DNA of 64,000 nucleotides. Source: Sphingomonas sp. Leaf34 (lineage in GTDB: Bacteria; Pseudomonadota; Alphaproteobacteria; Sphingomonadales; Sphingomonadaceae). A program made the translations under genes and the position numbers. Below, one piece after another: positions 33,713 through 43,479 of the stretch; the first letter of the stretch is position 1, and the number at the start of each line of letters is the position of its first letter. The notes beneath the pieces are model-generated. The model was not told where the DNA came from. It saw nothing but the letters and a program-made list of their open reading frames with translations, and made no database searches. The stretch covers positions 248,001 through 312,000 of the forward strand of contig NZ_LMLC01000005.1 of the NCBI RefSeq assembly GCF_001421805.1, given 5' to 3'.

Positions 33713-34852
33713 TCACCCAGTCGGGCTGGCGGCATGCACGAGGTCGGGGGTCTTGACCGGCGACAGCGTCTGCGCCTGCTCCGCCGAAATTCGACGCGAG
33801 CGCACGAATGGCGGTAATGTCACCGGGGCACGCGTCTTCAGCGACTCCAGCACGCCCTCGATCACGCGCAGATCAGCAAGCCCCTCCTCCGCATCGGGCT
33901 CGGGATCGCGGTCTTCGAGGATGCAGTCGGAGAAATAGCGCATCTCGCCGCCGAACTGGTCGGTCGGCTTGAAGCTCTCATGGCTCTTCTTCTCGCCGAT
34001 GGTCACGCGCTGCTCCATCGCATCACCAAAGCCATAGGCCGGGTCCATGTGGATGCTGCCCTTGGTGCCCGCGATCGTCAGACTGTCGACATTGTTGGCG
34101 GCATAGGAGACGGTGAACTGCGCGAGACGGTTGCCGGGAAAGCGCAACGTCACCGCGAACGTATCGTCGAGATCGCCCAGCCCCAGATCGGGATGTCGCG
34201 TCGCGACTGCCGAGACCACTTCGGTCGGCTCGGCGCCGAACAGATAGCGCGTGGCGTTAATCGGATACGGCGCCATGTCGAACAACGGCCCGGCCAGCAC
34301 GCCGTTCTTCACGCGGTGATTGGCGGGATCGACCTTCTGCGTGAAGCATGACGTGAAGGCGATCAGTTCACCCAGCTCGCCGCTACGGATCCGCTCGATC
34401 GCCGCAAGCGTCGACGGCTCGAAATGCAGCCGGTACGCGGTCATCAGCTTGGCCGTCGACGCGCGCTCGGCATCGCGGATCGCCTCGGCCTTCTCGACCG
34501 AAATCTCGAGCGGCTTCTCGGACAGCACATGGATGCCCGCCTTCAGCGCGGGGATCGCGAACTCGGCATGCCGCCAGTTCGGCGTCCCCAGATAGACCGC
34601 ATCGATAGTGCCCGAGGCAAGCAGCTGGTCGAACTGGTCGTAGCGATAGGTCGCCTCTACACCGTATTTCTTGCCCAGGTCGCGTGCCTTGACCGGATCG
34701 TCGGTGACGAGCGCGGTAATCTCCGAATTGCCGGTATGCGCGACGCCGGGCATCATCGACGCCTGCGAGATATCGCCGAGCCCGACGATCGCATAGCGGA
34801 CCTTCTTCTTGCCCAACCCTAGGGCGGACGTGATCGTTGAAACTGCGCTCAT
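33713..34852 (-). CDS. Gfo/Idh/MocA-family oxidoreductase
   Basis: A 379-residue NAD(P)-dependent dehydrogenase of the glucose-fructose oxidoreductase family. After about 17 residues comes the Rossmann motif VRYAIVGLGDISQASMMPG, then the family SEKPLEISVEKAEAI with catalytic Lys near residue 110, and the C-terminal beta-sheet domain with DMAPYPINATRYLFGAEP. Family members act on sugars, inositols or related polyols; the substrate is not readable. The ATG at 34852 (MSAVSTITSALGLGKKK) has a GAGG ribosome site 8 bp upstream; a longer frame upstream is unlikely. It stands alone between the efflux operon and a cyclic-di-GMP gene. Confidence 0.85.
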   Translation of the reverse strand: MSAVSTITSALGLGKKKVRYAIVGLGDISQASMMPGVAHTGNSEITALVTDDPVKARDLGKKYGVEATYRYDQFDQLLASGTIDAVYLGTPNWRHAEFAIPALKAGIHVLSEKPLEISVEKAEAIRDAERASTAKLMTAYRLHFEPSTLAAIERIRSGELGELIAFTSCFTQKVDPANHRVKNGVLAGPLFDMAPYPINATRYLFGAEPTEVVSAVATRHPDLGLGDLDDTFAVTLRFPGNRLAQFTVSYAANNVDSLTIAGTKGSIHMDPAYGFGDAMEQRVTIGEKKSHESFKPTDQFGGEMRYFSDCILEDRDPEPDAEEGLADLRVIEGVLESLKTRAPVTLPPFVRSRRISAEQAQTLSPVKTPDLVHAASPTG

Positions 34853-35165
34853 GGGAAATGCCTCGCTGAGGGGTTTGCGTGTTGAACGCGGCAAGGCGGA
34901 TAGTTTTCCCCCGGTGACGACGGAATCGGTCGAAGCGAACCCGACGCGACGACTCGAGCACAGCGCGAACCCCTTGTTTACGCAAAAGAAACCAATCCGG
35001 GTGGATTGTCGCCGCACGCGATTGATCGGGCATCGCGCACCGCATCCGGCCCCCGCCCCGCCTTGGTGATCACCGGATGACCGTGTTTGTTTCCCGTCGT
35101 CTGGCGCACGCCGGGGATGATGCCGCTGCCCCGAGTGCACTTTCGCAAGCTTTGCCCCGCTAAGG
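34853..35165. other. Intergenic region with no recognised feature
   Basis: A 313-bp gap between divergent genes, the Gfo/Idh-type gene on the left and the GGDEF-EAL gene on the right. It must contain both promoters. I found no dispersed repeat, no convincing dyad and no small open frame with good codon use. The middle part (about 34975-34995) is A-rich against the local background. Confidence 0.5.
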
Positions 35166-37832
35166 ATGGTTCCGATGTACGCGCCGCTCCCCACTGCTGA
35201 ACGTCGTGCGCAAAGCCGCCCGCGCAGCCTGCCCTTGCGCGGGCTGTTCGGGCTGACCGAAGACGATCGCGATCAGGTGAGCGATCTGTTGGTGGCAAAG
35301 CTCGCGCAGGTCGCGGCGGTCTGGCCGTTCACGCTGGCGATCCAGGTCGTCGCTTGCGCCTTGCTGTTCGCGCTGGCCGCGGTCGATGTCACGCGTGTCC
35401 CCGGACGGATCGGCGGGATCGCGATACATGCAGGCGTTCTCGCGATCGGCTCGCTGCTGGTGTTCGCAACCGTCCGGCTGCCGGCGTTCGGCGCGCTGGC
35501 CGCACACAAGCGTAACCAGATCGTCACGCTGTGCGCCGCCGCGTTGGCCGCGACGCTGACGTCGTTGCTGTGGGCGATCACCTCGGCTCCTGACGGCCCG
35601 GTCCAGTTCGCCAGCGCGATCGCCGTCGGCGGCGTGCTCGGCATCACCGCACTCAGCCTCCACCCGATCCGCGCCGCCGCTCTGGGTTTCAGTGCGGCGC
35701 TTGTCGCGACGCTCGCGATTCTTGCCGGACCGTGCATCCCGGTGGCGATCGCACTGGTGTTTCTGGGCTGCCTGGTCGCCGCGATCATCAGCCTGGCGCG
35801 GATCGATCACGCGCTCGAACTCGACCGCGCGACTGCGTCGATCGAAGGGCGTATTGCGGTCAAGATGATCGCCGAGTTCGAGGATCATGGCGCAGGCTGG
35901 TTCTGGGAGGCCGACCGCCAAGGTCGCGTCACGTATTTGTCGGCCAAGGTCGCGCACGATCTCGCACCCGGCGGCAGCGCGGTCGGCCGGTCGCTGCCCG
36001 AGCTGTTCCGGATGGATAACGACGCCCCCGGCACCGAACGCACGCTCGCCTTCCACATCTCGTCGCGGACGTCATTCGCGGACTATTCGGTATGCGCCGC
36101 GGCGGCCCCCGATAGCGAACGCTGGTGGTCGATCTCGGGCCGGCCGGTGGTCGACGATCTCGGTCGGTTCCAGGGCTTCATAGGCTCGGGCAGCGACCTG
36201 ACCGAGAAACGCAAGTCGGAGGCGGAGATCACCCGGCTCGCGCTGTTCGACGGGCTGACGGGGCTCGCCAACCGCCAGCGGATGCGCGTCTCACTCGACA
36301 AGACGCTCGCACAGAATACCGGCCCCTACCGTGCAACGTCGCTGTTCCTGATGGATCTCGACCGGTTCAAGGCGGTCAACGACACGCTCGGTCACCAAGC
36401 CGGCGACACGTTGCTGCAACAGGTCGCGCAGCGATTGCAGCGCGGGGTCGGCGATGCCGGGCTGGTCGGACGCCTGGGCGGCGACGAGTTCAAGGTCGTG
36501 CTGCCGGGGATCGACAATCGCGACACGCTGGCGGCGCTCGCGCGCGATCTGATCGCGTCGCTGTCGCAGCCCTATTTCATTAGCGGGACCGCGGTCACGA
36601 TCGGCTGCTCGATCGGCGTCGCGATCGCCCCCGACGATGGGGCCACGTCCGAAACGCTGGTGCGCAACGCCGATCTCGCTCTGTATGCCGCCAAGGGTGA
36701 TGGACGCGGCGTCCACCGGTTCTTCTCCGACGATATGCTGGCCGGCGCCCGGACGCGCAAGCTGCTCGAAGACGATCTGCGCGTCGCCGTTACCGAGGGT
36801 GCATTCCATCTATGTTATCAGCCCGTCGTCAGCACCAAGACGGTGCGGATCGTCGGCTACGAAGCGCTGATACGCTGGAACCACCCGACGCGTGGATTGG
36901 TCTCGCCGGCCGACTTCATCCCGGTGGCGGAGGAATGCGGGCTGATCGAAGCGATTGGCGAATGGGTCCTGCGCACCGCGTGTATCGAGGCCGCGCGCTG
37001 GCCCGACACGATCCGCGTTGCGGTCAACGTCTCGCCGATCCAGTTCGCCAATCCGGTTCTCCCGGCGCTCGTCACCAGTGCGCTCGCACAGTCGGGGATC
37101 GCGCCAGGCCGGCTCGAACTCGAGATTACCGAGGGCGTATTCCTCGACGAGACGCGCTCGTCCGAACAGATGTTCAAGGCTCTCAAGGGCCTCGGCGTAC
37201 GGCTCGCGCTCGACGATTTCGGCACCGGCTATTCGTCGCTCGGCTATCTGCGCAACGCGCCGTTCGACAAGATCAAGATCGACCAGTCGTTCGTGAAGGG
37301 CGCTGCCGAACCCGGCAACCGCAACGCCGCGATCATCAAGGCGATCGTCACGCTCGCCGACACGCTCGGCATGGAGACAACCGCGGAAGGCGTCGAGATC
37401 CAGGACGAGATCGACCTGTTGCGCAATCTCGGCTGCACGCACATCCAGGGCTATGTCTATGGACGCCCGATCCGCGCCGAGGAGGCACTCGTGCAACTCG
37501 GCCTCGAGAACGGCACGGCGACCGCAAGCGGCTTCAAGGTCAGCCGCGCACCGCGGACCAAGATGCTTCGCTCGGCCCGGATCCTGATCGGAGGGGTTCG
37601 CGGTGATGTGCGCATCCGCGACATCTCGACCTCGGGAGCGATGCTCGACGGGCTCAGGATCGACGGTAATCCCGATGGCGTCGAGCTGCAGATCGAACTG
37701 CTCGAAGATCAGATGATCCCCGCCCGTGTCCGTTGGGCCCGCGACGGCAAGGCGGGAATCGAGTTTCACGAGGCGTTCAACCTGGAGCGGTTGAATCAGG
37801 GCCAGGCTTCGCGCATCCGCCGCGTAGGGTGA
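35166..37832 (+). CDS. Membrane-bound GGDEF-EAL protein with PAS and C-terminal PilZ domains
   Basis: An 888-residue cyclic-di-GMP enzyme. Residues about 47-215 form some six membrane helices, then a PAS-like sensor (about 235-345), a GGDEF domain with intact RLGGDEFKVVLPG near 437, an EAL domain with intact YEALIRWNHP near 565, LALDDFGTGYSSLGYL and TTAEGVE, and a C-terminal PilZ-like domain (about 785-888) with DISTSG. Both synthesis and breakdown motifs look active, and no RxxD inhibitory site precedes GGDEF. The PilZ part keeps DxSxxG, but the RxxxR half is imperfect. Another ATG lies 9 bp downstream. The gene has no operon partner. Confidence 0.9.
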   Translation: MVPMYAPLPTAERRAQSRPRSLPLRGLFGLTEDDRDQVSDLLVAKLAQVAAVWPFTLAIQVVACALLFALAAVDVTRVPGRIGGIAIHAGVLAIGSLLVFATVRLPAFGALAAHKRNQIVTLCAAALAATLTSLLWAITSAPDGPVQFASAIAVGGVLGITALSLHPIRAAALGFSAALVATLAILAGPCIPVAIALVFLGCLVAAIISLARIDHALELDRATASIEGRIAVKMIAEFEDHGAGWFWEADRQGRVTYLSAKVAHDLAPGGSAVGRSLPELFRMDNDAPGTERTLAFHISSRTSFADYSVCAAAAPDSERWWSISGRPVVDDLGRFQGFIGSGSDLTEKRKSEAEITRLALFDGLTGLANRQRMRVSLDKTLAQNTGPYRATSLFLMDLDRFKAVNDTLGHQAGDTLLQQVAQRLQRGVGDAGLVGRLGGDEFKVVLPGIDNRDTLAALARDLIASLSQPYFISGTAVTIGCSIGVAIAPDDGATSETLVRNADLALYAAKGDGRGVHRFFSDDMLAGARTRKLLEDDLRVAVTEGAFHLCYQPVVSTKTVRIVGYEALIRWNHPTRGLVSPADFIPVAEECGLIEAIGEWVLRTACIEAARWPDTIRVAVNVSPIQFANPVLPALVTSALAQSGIAPGRLELEITEGVFLDETRSSEQMFKALKGLGVRLALDDFGTGYSSLGYLRNAPFDKIKIDQSFVKGAAEPGNRNAAIIKAIVTLADTLGMETTAEGVEIQDEIDLLRNLGCTHIQGYVYGRPIRAEEALVQLGLENGTATASGFKVSRAPRTKMLRSARILIGGVRGDVRIRDISTSGAMLDGLRIDGNPDGVELQIELLEDQMIPARVRWARDGKAGIEFHEAFNLERLNQGQASRIRRVG

Positions 37833-37927
37833 GACGTCGCCTCGCGCGCCCCGTCGGGGAGGGAGAGGCGAAGATACGCGTCGGCGCCCGCGCGGAACCA
37901 ACCACCCGCCAGCGCAGTCTTCCCCAC

Positions 37928-38650
37928 ATGAATAATCCTCCGATCAAGGCGCTCGCGTTCGACGTGTTCGGTACCGTCGTCGACTGGCGCTCCGGGATCG
38001 CGCGCGACGCCGCGCCGGTCCTTGCGCGCCTCGACCGCAGCGACATCGACCCGCACCGCTTCGCGGATGGCTGGCGCAAGCGGTATCAGCCCGCATTGGA
38101 AGAGGTGCGCAGCGGCCGGCGTCCGTTCGTCATCCTCGACACGCTCCACCGCGAGGCGCTCGAAGACCTGCTCCGCCATCACGCGATCGATCCCGCCACG
38201 CTCGACGAAGCCACGCTCGCCGACCTTACGCATGCCTGGCATCGCCTCGACCCCTGGCCCGATTCGGTCGCGGGCCTGACGCGGCTCAAGGCCAACGTCC
38301 CGATCGTCACGCTCAGCAACGGCAACATCGCGCTGATGCTGGCAATGGCCCGGCGCGCCGGTCTTCCCTGGGATGCGATCCTCGGCGCCGAAGTCAGCCG
38401 TATCTACAAACCGCTCCCCGACTCCTATCTGAGCACCGCGCGCATGCTTGGTATCGAACCCGCCGAGCTCTGCCTCGTCGCTGCGCATCACAGCGATCTC
38501 GCCGCCGCCCGCGCAGCTGGCTTGCAGACGGCCTATGTGGATCGGCCGTTGGAGTATGGCGGTCGTCGCGCGCCCGATGCCGATGCGGCGCAGGACTGGG
38601 AATATCGGGTCGACAGCCTCACTGCGCTTGCCGACATCCTGGGCGCGTGA
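37928..38650 (+). CDS. Haloacid dehalogenase, type II
   Basis: A 240-residue HAD hydrolase of the L-2-haloacid dehalogenase subfamily, which removes halogen from 2-haloalkanoic acids via an aspartyl ester. The nucleophile is Asp12 in LAFDVFGTVVDWRSG. Motif II is TLSNGNIALML near 130, Lys in SRIYKPLPDSY near 160, and VAAHHSDLAAARAAG near 185 is motif III. The pattern matches type II dehalogenases, but activity on natural phosphate or other substrates cannot be excluded. The ATG at 37928 fits the family N-terminus; the longer frame is the end of the GGDEF gene region. It is followed by a histidine kinase gene after 87 bp. Confidence 0.85.
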   Translation: MNNPPIKALAFDVFGTVVDWRSGIARDAAPVLARLDRSDIDPHRFADGWRKRYQPALEEVRSGRRPFVILDTLHREALEDLLRHHAIDPATLDEATLADLTHAWHRLDPWPDSVAGLTRLKANVPIVTLSNGNIALMLAMARRAGLPWDAILGAEVSRIYKPLPDSYLSTARMLGIEPAELCLVAAHHSDLAAARAAGLQTAYVDRPLEYGGRRAPDADAAQDWEYRVDSLTALADILGA

Positions 38651-38737
38651 CCTGCAAACGCGCCGTTCGCATGGTGGATAAGGCCCCCACCATTCGCTAT
38701 CGGATCGCGCCGAACGACGCGCGCGCAAGGACCTGAG

Positions 38738-40831
38738 ATGACGGACGCCGATTTCCTGACCGGTGGCGGCGACATGGCCGCGATGATCCGCACGCACGAC
38801 TGGTCGCGCTCGCCGCTTGGCCCGCCCGCGCGCTGGCCACAGTCTCTGCGTTCGATCGTATCGTTGATGCTCGCCTCCGAATTCGCGATGTGCGTGGCGT
38901 GGGGGCCAGAGCTCGGCTTCCTCTACAACGATCATTACGCGCGCATCCTGCACGATAAACATCCAGCCGCGCTGGGCGAGCCGTTACCCGAGGTCTGGGC
39001 CGAACTCTGGTCCGATATCGGCCCGCTGGTCGACCGCGCTCTCACTGGCAAGGCCTCGTATTTCGAGAATCTGCCGCTCGTCACGAATCGGAAGGGGTAT
39101 GACGAGCAGACCTGGTTCACCTTCTCCTATTCGCCGGTCCGCGACGAAAGCGGCGCGGCGGCCGGCTTGTTCTGCACGACATATGAAAGCACCGAAAGCG
39201 TCGTCGCCGAGAGCGCCTTGCGCGACGAACGCGAGCGGATGGGGCAGATGTTCGCCCAGGCGCCGACCTTCATGGCGATGCTGCGCGGGCCCGAGCACCG
39301 CTTCGAACTGACCAATCCCGGCTACGACAAGCTGATCGGCCACCGCCCGGTGCTGGGCCGCACGGTCGCCGAGGCATTGCCCGATGCCGTCGAGCAAGGG
39401 TTCCTCGACCTGCTCGACAGCGTGTTTTCGACAGGCGCCCCCTTCACCGCGACGGGCATGCTGTATGCGGTCCAGGCCGAGCCGGGCGGTGCGGTTGATA
39501 ATCGTTATGTCGATTTCGTCTACCAGCCGATCCGCGACGCGAGTGGCGCGGTCGTCGGGATCTTCGTCGAAGGCGCCGACGTCACCGATCGCAAGCGGCT
39601 CGAACGCGACCTGCAGGCGCTCAATGCCGATCTCGAACAGCGCGTCCGCGATCGCACGCAGGAATTGATCGAGGCTCAGGAAGCGTTGCGCCAGGCGCAG
39701 AAGATGGAGGCGGTCGGCCAGCTCACCGGCGGCATCGCGCATGATTTCAACAACCTGTTGCAAGGCATCACCGGCAGCCTTGAGATCGTCCAGCGCCGCG
39801 TCGCGCAGGGGCGGATCACCGAACTCGATCGCTTCATCCAGGGTGCGACCACCGCAGCCAACCGCGCGGCATCGCTGACCCACCGGCTGCTCGCCTTCTC
39901 GCGCCGCCAACCGCTCGATCCGCGCCCGGTGCAGGTCAACGCGTTGGTCGCCTCGCTCGAAGACCTGCTCCGCCGCACGACCGGCGAGCAGATCGATTTC
40001 GAGATGGTGCTCGCTCCGGGGCTATGGACCACGCTCTGCGATCCGCACCAGCTCGAGAACTCGCTGCTCAATCTGGTCATCAACGCGCGCGACGCGATGC
40101 CCGACGGCGGCAAACTCACGATTGAAACCTGCAACGCGCATCTCGACGATCACTTTGCCGCCAGCGGGCGCGACGTCCGGCCCGGCCATTATGTCTGCAT
40201 CTGCGTGTCCGACACCGGCACGGGCATGTCCGCCGACACGATCGCCAAGGCTTTCGAGCCATTCTTCACCACCAAGCCGATCGGCCAGGGCACCGGGCTC
40301 GGGCTGTCGATGATCTACGGTTTTGCACGCCAGTCGGAAGGCTATGCAAAAATCTATAGCGAGCTCGACCATGGGACGACGATCAAGCTCTATCTTCCCC
40401 GCCATGATGGCGTGGCGGAGCAGGGCGAGGCGCTCCCGAGCCTGACCCGGGACCAAGGTACCAACGCGGGCGAGGTCGTGCTGGTCGTCGAGGATGACGG
40501 GGTCGTCCGGTCGCTGATCGTCGACGTGCTGGCAGAGCTCGGTTATCAGGCGGTCGAGGCGCATGACGGGCCCGCAGGGCTCGAGCGGTTGCGCACGATG
40601 GAACGCGTCGACCTCCTCGTTACCGATATCGGCCTGCCCGGGCTCAACGGCCGTCAGGTTGCCGACGCAGGCCGGGTGTTGCGTCCCGGACTCCGCGTGC
40701 TGTTCATGACCGGCTATGCCGAGAATGCAGCGCTCGCGTCGGGCTTCCTCGAGTCGGGCATGTCGATGATCACCAAGCCGTTCTCGATGGAAGCGCTGGC
40801 GATGCAAATCCGCACAATCATCGAAGGATGA
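38738..40831 (+). CDS. Hybrid sensor histidine kinase with two PAS-like domains and a receiver
   Basis: A 697-residue soluble hybrid kinase with no membrane span. Two PAS-like domains (about 15-170 and 175-290) precede a coiled coil and the HisKA domain, whose H-box reads GQLTGGIAHDFNNLLQGITG with His335. The ATPase domain has NLVINARDAMPDGG, SDTGTGMSADT and GQGTGLGLSMIYGFARQ. A C-terminal receiver (about 575-697) has VVEDDG and phospho-acceptor Asp630 in LLVTDIGLPGLNGR. It resembles the large group of Sphingomonas HWE/NtrB-like kinases with a fused receiver. The N-terminal sensor input is unknown, and no separate output regulator lies next to it. Confidence 0.9.
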   Translation: MTDADFLTGGGDMAAMIRTHDWSRSPLGPPARWPQSLRSIVSLMLASEFAMCVAWGPELGFLYNDHYARILHDKHPAALGEPLPEVWAELWSDIGPLVDRALTGKASYFENLPLVTNRKGYDEQTWFTFSYSPVRDESGAAAGLFCTTYESTESVVAESALRDERERMGQMFAQAPTFMAMLRGPEHRFELTNPGYDKLIGHRPVLGRTVAEALPDAVEQGFLDLLDSVFSTGAPFTATGMLYAVQAEPGGAVDNRYVDFVYQPIRDASGAVVGIFVEGADVTDRKRLERDLQALNADLEQRVRDRTQELIEAQEALRQAQKMEAVGQLTGGIAHDFNNLLQGITGSLEIVQRRVAQGRITELDRFIQGATTAANRAASLTHRLLAFSRRQPLDPRPVQVNALVASLEDLLRRTTGEQIDFEMVLAPGLWTTLCDPHQLENSLLNLVINARDAMPDGGKLTIETCNAHLDDHFAASGRDVRPGHYVCICVSDTGTGMSADTIAKAFEPFFTTKPIGQGTGLGLSMIYGFARQSEGYAKIYSELDHGTTIKLYLPRHDGVAEQGEALPSLTRDQGTNAGEVVLVVEDDGVVRSLIVDVLAELGYQAVEAHDGPAGLERLRTMERVDLLVTDIGLPGLNGRQVADAGRVLRPGLRVLFMTGYAENAALASGFLESGMSMITKPFSMEALAMQIRTIIEG

Positions 40832-40857
40832 GACACGCGCCGATTGCCACCACCCCA

Positions 40858-41030
40858 GGATCACCTCCTCCCCGGCCTCCGCCGGGGAGGTGCAGTAGGG
40901 ATGGCGGTGGTGGATTGAACGTGGCGTGGACGTGATCCTCCCATCCCGTTCCCCCGCGCAGGCGGGAGCCCAGGACTCAAGCAGGGCGGCGCGCGTGCCC
41001 CCTGGGCCACCGCTTCCGTGGGGGAACGAG
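40858..41030. repeat. Two adjoining palindromic repeats
   Basis: The first has CACCTCCTCCCCGGCCTCCG facing CGCCGGGGAGGTG; the second has CGTTCCCCCGCGCAGGCGGG facing GCTTCCGTGGGGGAACG. They belong to the same dispersed inverted-repeat group as the copies at 27254-27304 and 52908-52987. Confidence 0.55.
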
Positions 41031-41315
41031 AAACGGCATCGCGCCGCTATACCGGGCACCGCCCCCTCGCCCAAACCAAAGCAACATTTGCCATCTTCCC
41101 CGCGTAAATAATTTTTCGTTCCCGCTTCGTCCCCTTGCACATCGCGAACCCCGCGGAAGTCCACGCGTCGCGAATCTCGCCGCTGCTCAACCCGCGACGG
41201 ACACGACGAACCGAGCCCCGGACACCCCCCGCACCCCCTTGCGTCTCTGCGCGGTTTGGCACAATCTCTTGGGGTTGCGTTCGGGGGCGGACCCAATCGC
41301 TGGTAGAACAACCCT

Positions 41316-41331
41316 CGCATAGTCCTATGCG
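41316..41331. promoter_or_regulatory. Perfect dyad upstream of nrdA
   Basis: CGCATAG and CTATGCG (41316-41322, 41325-41331) are exact inverses 2 bp apart, about 129 bp before the nrdA start. This could be an operator for a dimeric regulator. It does not look like a textbook NrdR box, so the binding protein is unknown. Confidence 0.4.
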
Positions 41332-41459
41332 ATATGACCGTAAGCGCGCCTTCCACCGCCGCGATGGTCACTTTTTGTTCTCCCGTTCGGGGCCGTCCGA
41401 TGGTAGCATGGCAACATGACGCCGATTCGAACGAATACAGAACACTAGGAGCGGTTTCG

Positions 41460-43379
41460 ATGGATTTCAGAGACAGCAGCCGGGATAGCGACATGACCAC
41501 AGACACGATCGACCAAACAGCCCCCGCCATCGAAGCAGAGGCCCCGAAGGCGCCGCGCCAGGCGCAGGACAGCCACTCCGTGCGCGCGCAGATCTACCCG
41601 GTCGAGGTCGATCACAGCCGCGACGCGCTGCTGACCGAATTCGGCAAGGACACGCTCAAGGACCGCTACCTACTCCCGGGCGAGAGCTACCAGGATCTGT
41701 TCGTCCGTGTCGCCTCGGCCTATGCCGATGACGCCGGCCACGCGCAGCGCCTGTACGACGCCATCTCGAAGCTCTGGTTCATGCCCGCCACCCCCGTTCT
41801 GTCGAACGGCGGCACCGGTCGCGGCCTGCCCATCTCCTGCTATCTCAACTCGGTCCCCGACAGCCTTGGCGGGATCGTCGACACCTGGAACGAGAATGTC
41901 TGGCTCGCCTCGCGCGGCGGCGGCATCGGCACCTATTGGGGCAATGTCCGCGGCATCGGCGAGCCGGTCGGCCTCAACGGCAAGACCAGCGGCATCATCC
42001 CGTTCGTCCGCGTCATGGATTCGCTGACGCTCGCCATCTCGCAAGGGTCGCTGCGCCGCGGATCGGCTGCGGTCTATCTTGACGTCTCGCACCCCGAGAT
42101 CGAGGAATTCCTCGAGATCCGCAAGCCGTCGGGCGATTTCAACCGCAAGGCTTTGAACCTGCACCACGGCGTGCTGATCACCGACGACTTCATGGAAGCC
42201 GTGCGTAACGGCGAGGAATGGCACCTCCGCTCGCCCAAGGACCAGGCGATCCGCGCCACCGTCGACGCGCGCTCGCTGTTCCAGAAGCTCGTCGAGACGC
42301 GGCTTCAGACCGGTGAGCCGTACATCGTCTTCGCCGATCACGTGAACAAGGCGATGCCCAAGCATCACCGCGAGCTCGGCCTCAAGGTCTCGACCTCGAA
42401 CCTGTGCTCGGAAATCACGCTGCCGACCGGCAAGGATCATCTCGGCAACGAGCGGACCGCGGTGTGCTGCCTGTCGTCGATGAACCTCGAAACCTGGGAT
42501 CAGTGGAAGGACGAGAAGGGCCTGATCGAGGACGTCATGCGCTTCCTCGACAACGTGCTGCAGGACTATATCGACCGCCACGAGCCCGGCATGGAACGCG
42601 CCGCCTATTCGGCGGGCCGCGAGCGCTCGGTCGGGCTCGGCGTGATGGGCTTCCACAGCTTCCTCCAGGCGCGCGGCATCCCGTTCGAGGGCGCGATGGC
42701 GAAGTCGTGGAACCTGCGGATGTTCAAGCACATCAGCAGCCAGGCGAACGAAGCCTCGATGCAGCTCGCGATCGAGCGCGGCCCCTGCCCCGATGCCGCC
42801 GATGTCGGCGCGATGGAGCGGTTCAGCTGCAAGATGGCGATCGCCCCGACCGCGTCGATCAGCATCATCTGCGGCGGCACGTCGGCCTGCATCGAGCCGA
42901 TCCCGGCGAACATCTACACGCACAAGACGCTATCGGGCAGCTTCTCGATCAAGAACCCGTATCTCGAGAAGATGCTCGCCGAGAAGTCGAAGAACTCGGA
43001 CGCGGTGTGGAACTCGATCCTCGAACAGGGCGGGTCGGTCCAGCATCTCGACTTCCTCTCGGTCGAGGAAAAGGACTGCTACAAGACGTCGTTCGAGATC
43101 GACCAGCGCTGGCTGCTCGAGCTCGCCGCCGATCGCACGCCCTATATCGACCAGGCGCAGTCGCTGAACCTGTTCATCCCGGCAGACGTGGAAAAGTGGG
43201 ACCTGCTGATGCTTCACTTCCGCGCGTGGGAGCTCGGCATCAAGTCGCTCTATTACCTGCGCTCGAAGTCGGTCCAGCGCGCCGGTTTCGCCGGCGGGGT
43301 CGAGGCGGACAACACCATCGACCTGCGTCAGATCGACGTGGAATCGAAGGATTACGATGAGTGCCTTGCCTGTCAGTAA
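41460..43379 (+). CDS. nrdA: Class Ia ribonucleoside-diphosphate reductase, large (alpha) subunit
   Basis: Reduces ribonucleoside diphosphates to the deoxy forms with NrdB. The 639-residue protein has the radical-chemistry motifs NLCSEITLPTGKDHLG (active-site Cys with Glu) near residue 320, APTASISIICGGTSACIEPI near 465, and the paired Cys of the redox-active site (ISCYLNSV near 127). The C-terminus ends ECLACQ with the mobile Cys pair that receives electrons from thioredoxin or glutaredoxin. An N-terminal ATP-cone seems absent or very short, so allosteric control by overall activity may be lacking. An AGGAG site 8 bp upstream fixes the start at 41460. nrdB lies 680 bp downstream. Confidence 0.92.
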   Translation: MDFRDSSRDSDMTTDTIDQTAPAIEAEAPKAPRQAQDSHSVRAQIYPVEVDHSRDALLTEFGKDTLKDRYLLPGESYQDLFVRVASAYADDAGHAQRLYDAISKLWFMPATPVLSNGGTGRGLPISCYLNSVPDSLGGIVDTWNENVWLASRGGGIGTYWGNVRGIGEPVGLNGKTSGIIPFVRVMDSLTLAISQGSLRRGSAAVYLDVSHPEIEEFLEIRKPSGDFNRKALNLHHGVLITDDFMEAVRNGEEWHLRSPKDQAIRATVDARSLFQKLVETRLQTGEPYIVFADHVNKAMPKHHRELGLKVSTSNLCSEITLPTGKDHLGNERTAVCCLSSMNLETWDQWKDEKGLIEDVMRFLDNVLQDYIDRHEPGMERAAYSAGRERSVGLGVMGFHSFLQARGIPFEGAMAKSWNLRMFKHISSQANEASMQLAIERGPCPDAADVGAMERFSCKMAIAPTASISIICGGTSACIEPIPANIYTHKTLSGSFSIKNPYLEKMLAEKSKNSDAVWNSILEQGGSVQHLDFLSVEEKDCYKTSFEIDQRWLLELAADRTPYIDQAQSLNLFIPADVEKWDLLMLHFRAWELGIKSLYYLRSKSVQRAGFAGGVEADNTIDLRQIDVESKDYDECLACQ

Positions 43380-43402
43380 GGCCCTTCGCTGCGGCCTGAC
43401 GC

Positions 43403-43437
43403 AAAAAACCCCGGCCCGCATGACGCGGACCGGGGTT
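43403..43437 (-). terminator. Rho-independent terminator for the DUF2171 gene
   Basis: On the minus strand the arms AACCCCGG and CCGGGGTT, with an inner GCGG/CCGC pair (one mismatch), form a GC-rich stem followed by TTTTTT. It lies 43 bp after the DUF2171 stop and between convergent genes, so it may also help end the nrdA transcript. Confidence 0.75.
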
Positions 43438-43479
43438 CAAGCAGGCTCGGCGGCACGCGTTACGCGTACCGCCAGCGAG

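Larger units (their letters stand above)
40832..41459. other. Intergenic region with repeats and the nrdA promoter region
   Basis: A 628-bp gap. The left part holds repeat elements (40858-40918 and 40940-41030). The right part (41080-41459) is less GC-rich and should carry the nrdA promoter, with a perfect dyad at 41316-41331. I see no gene with convincing codon use here. Confidence 0.5.
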
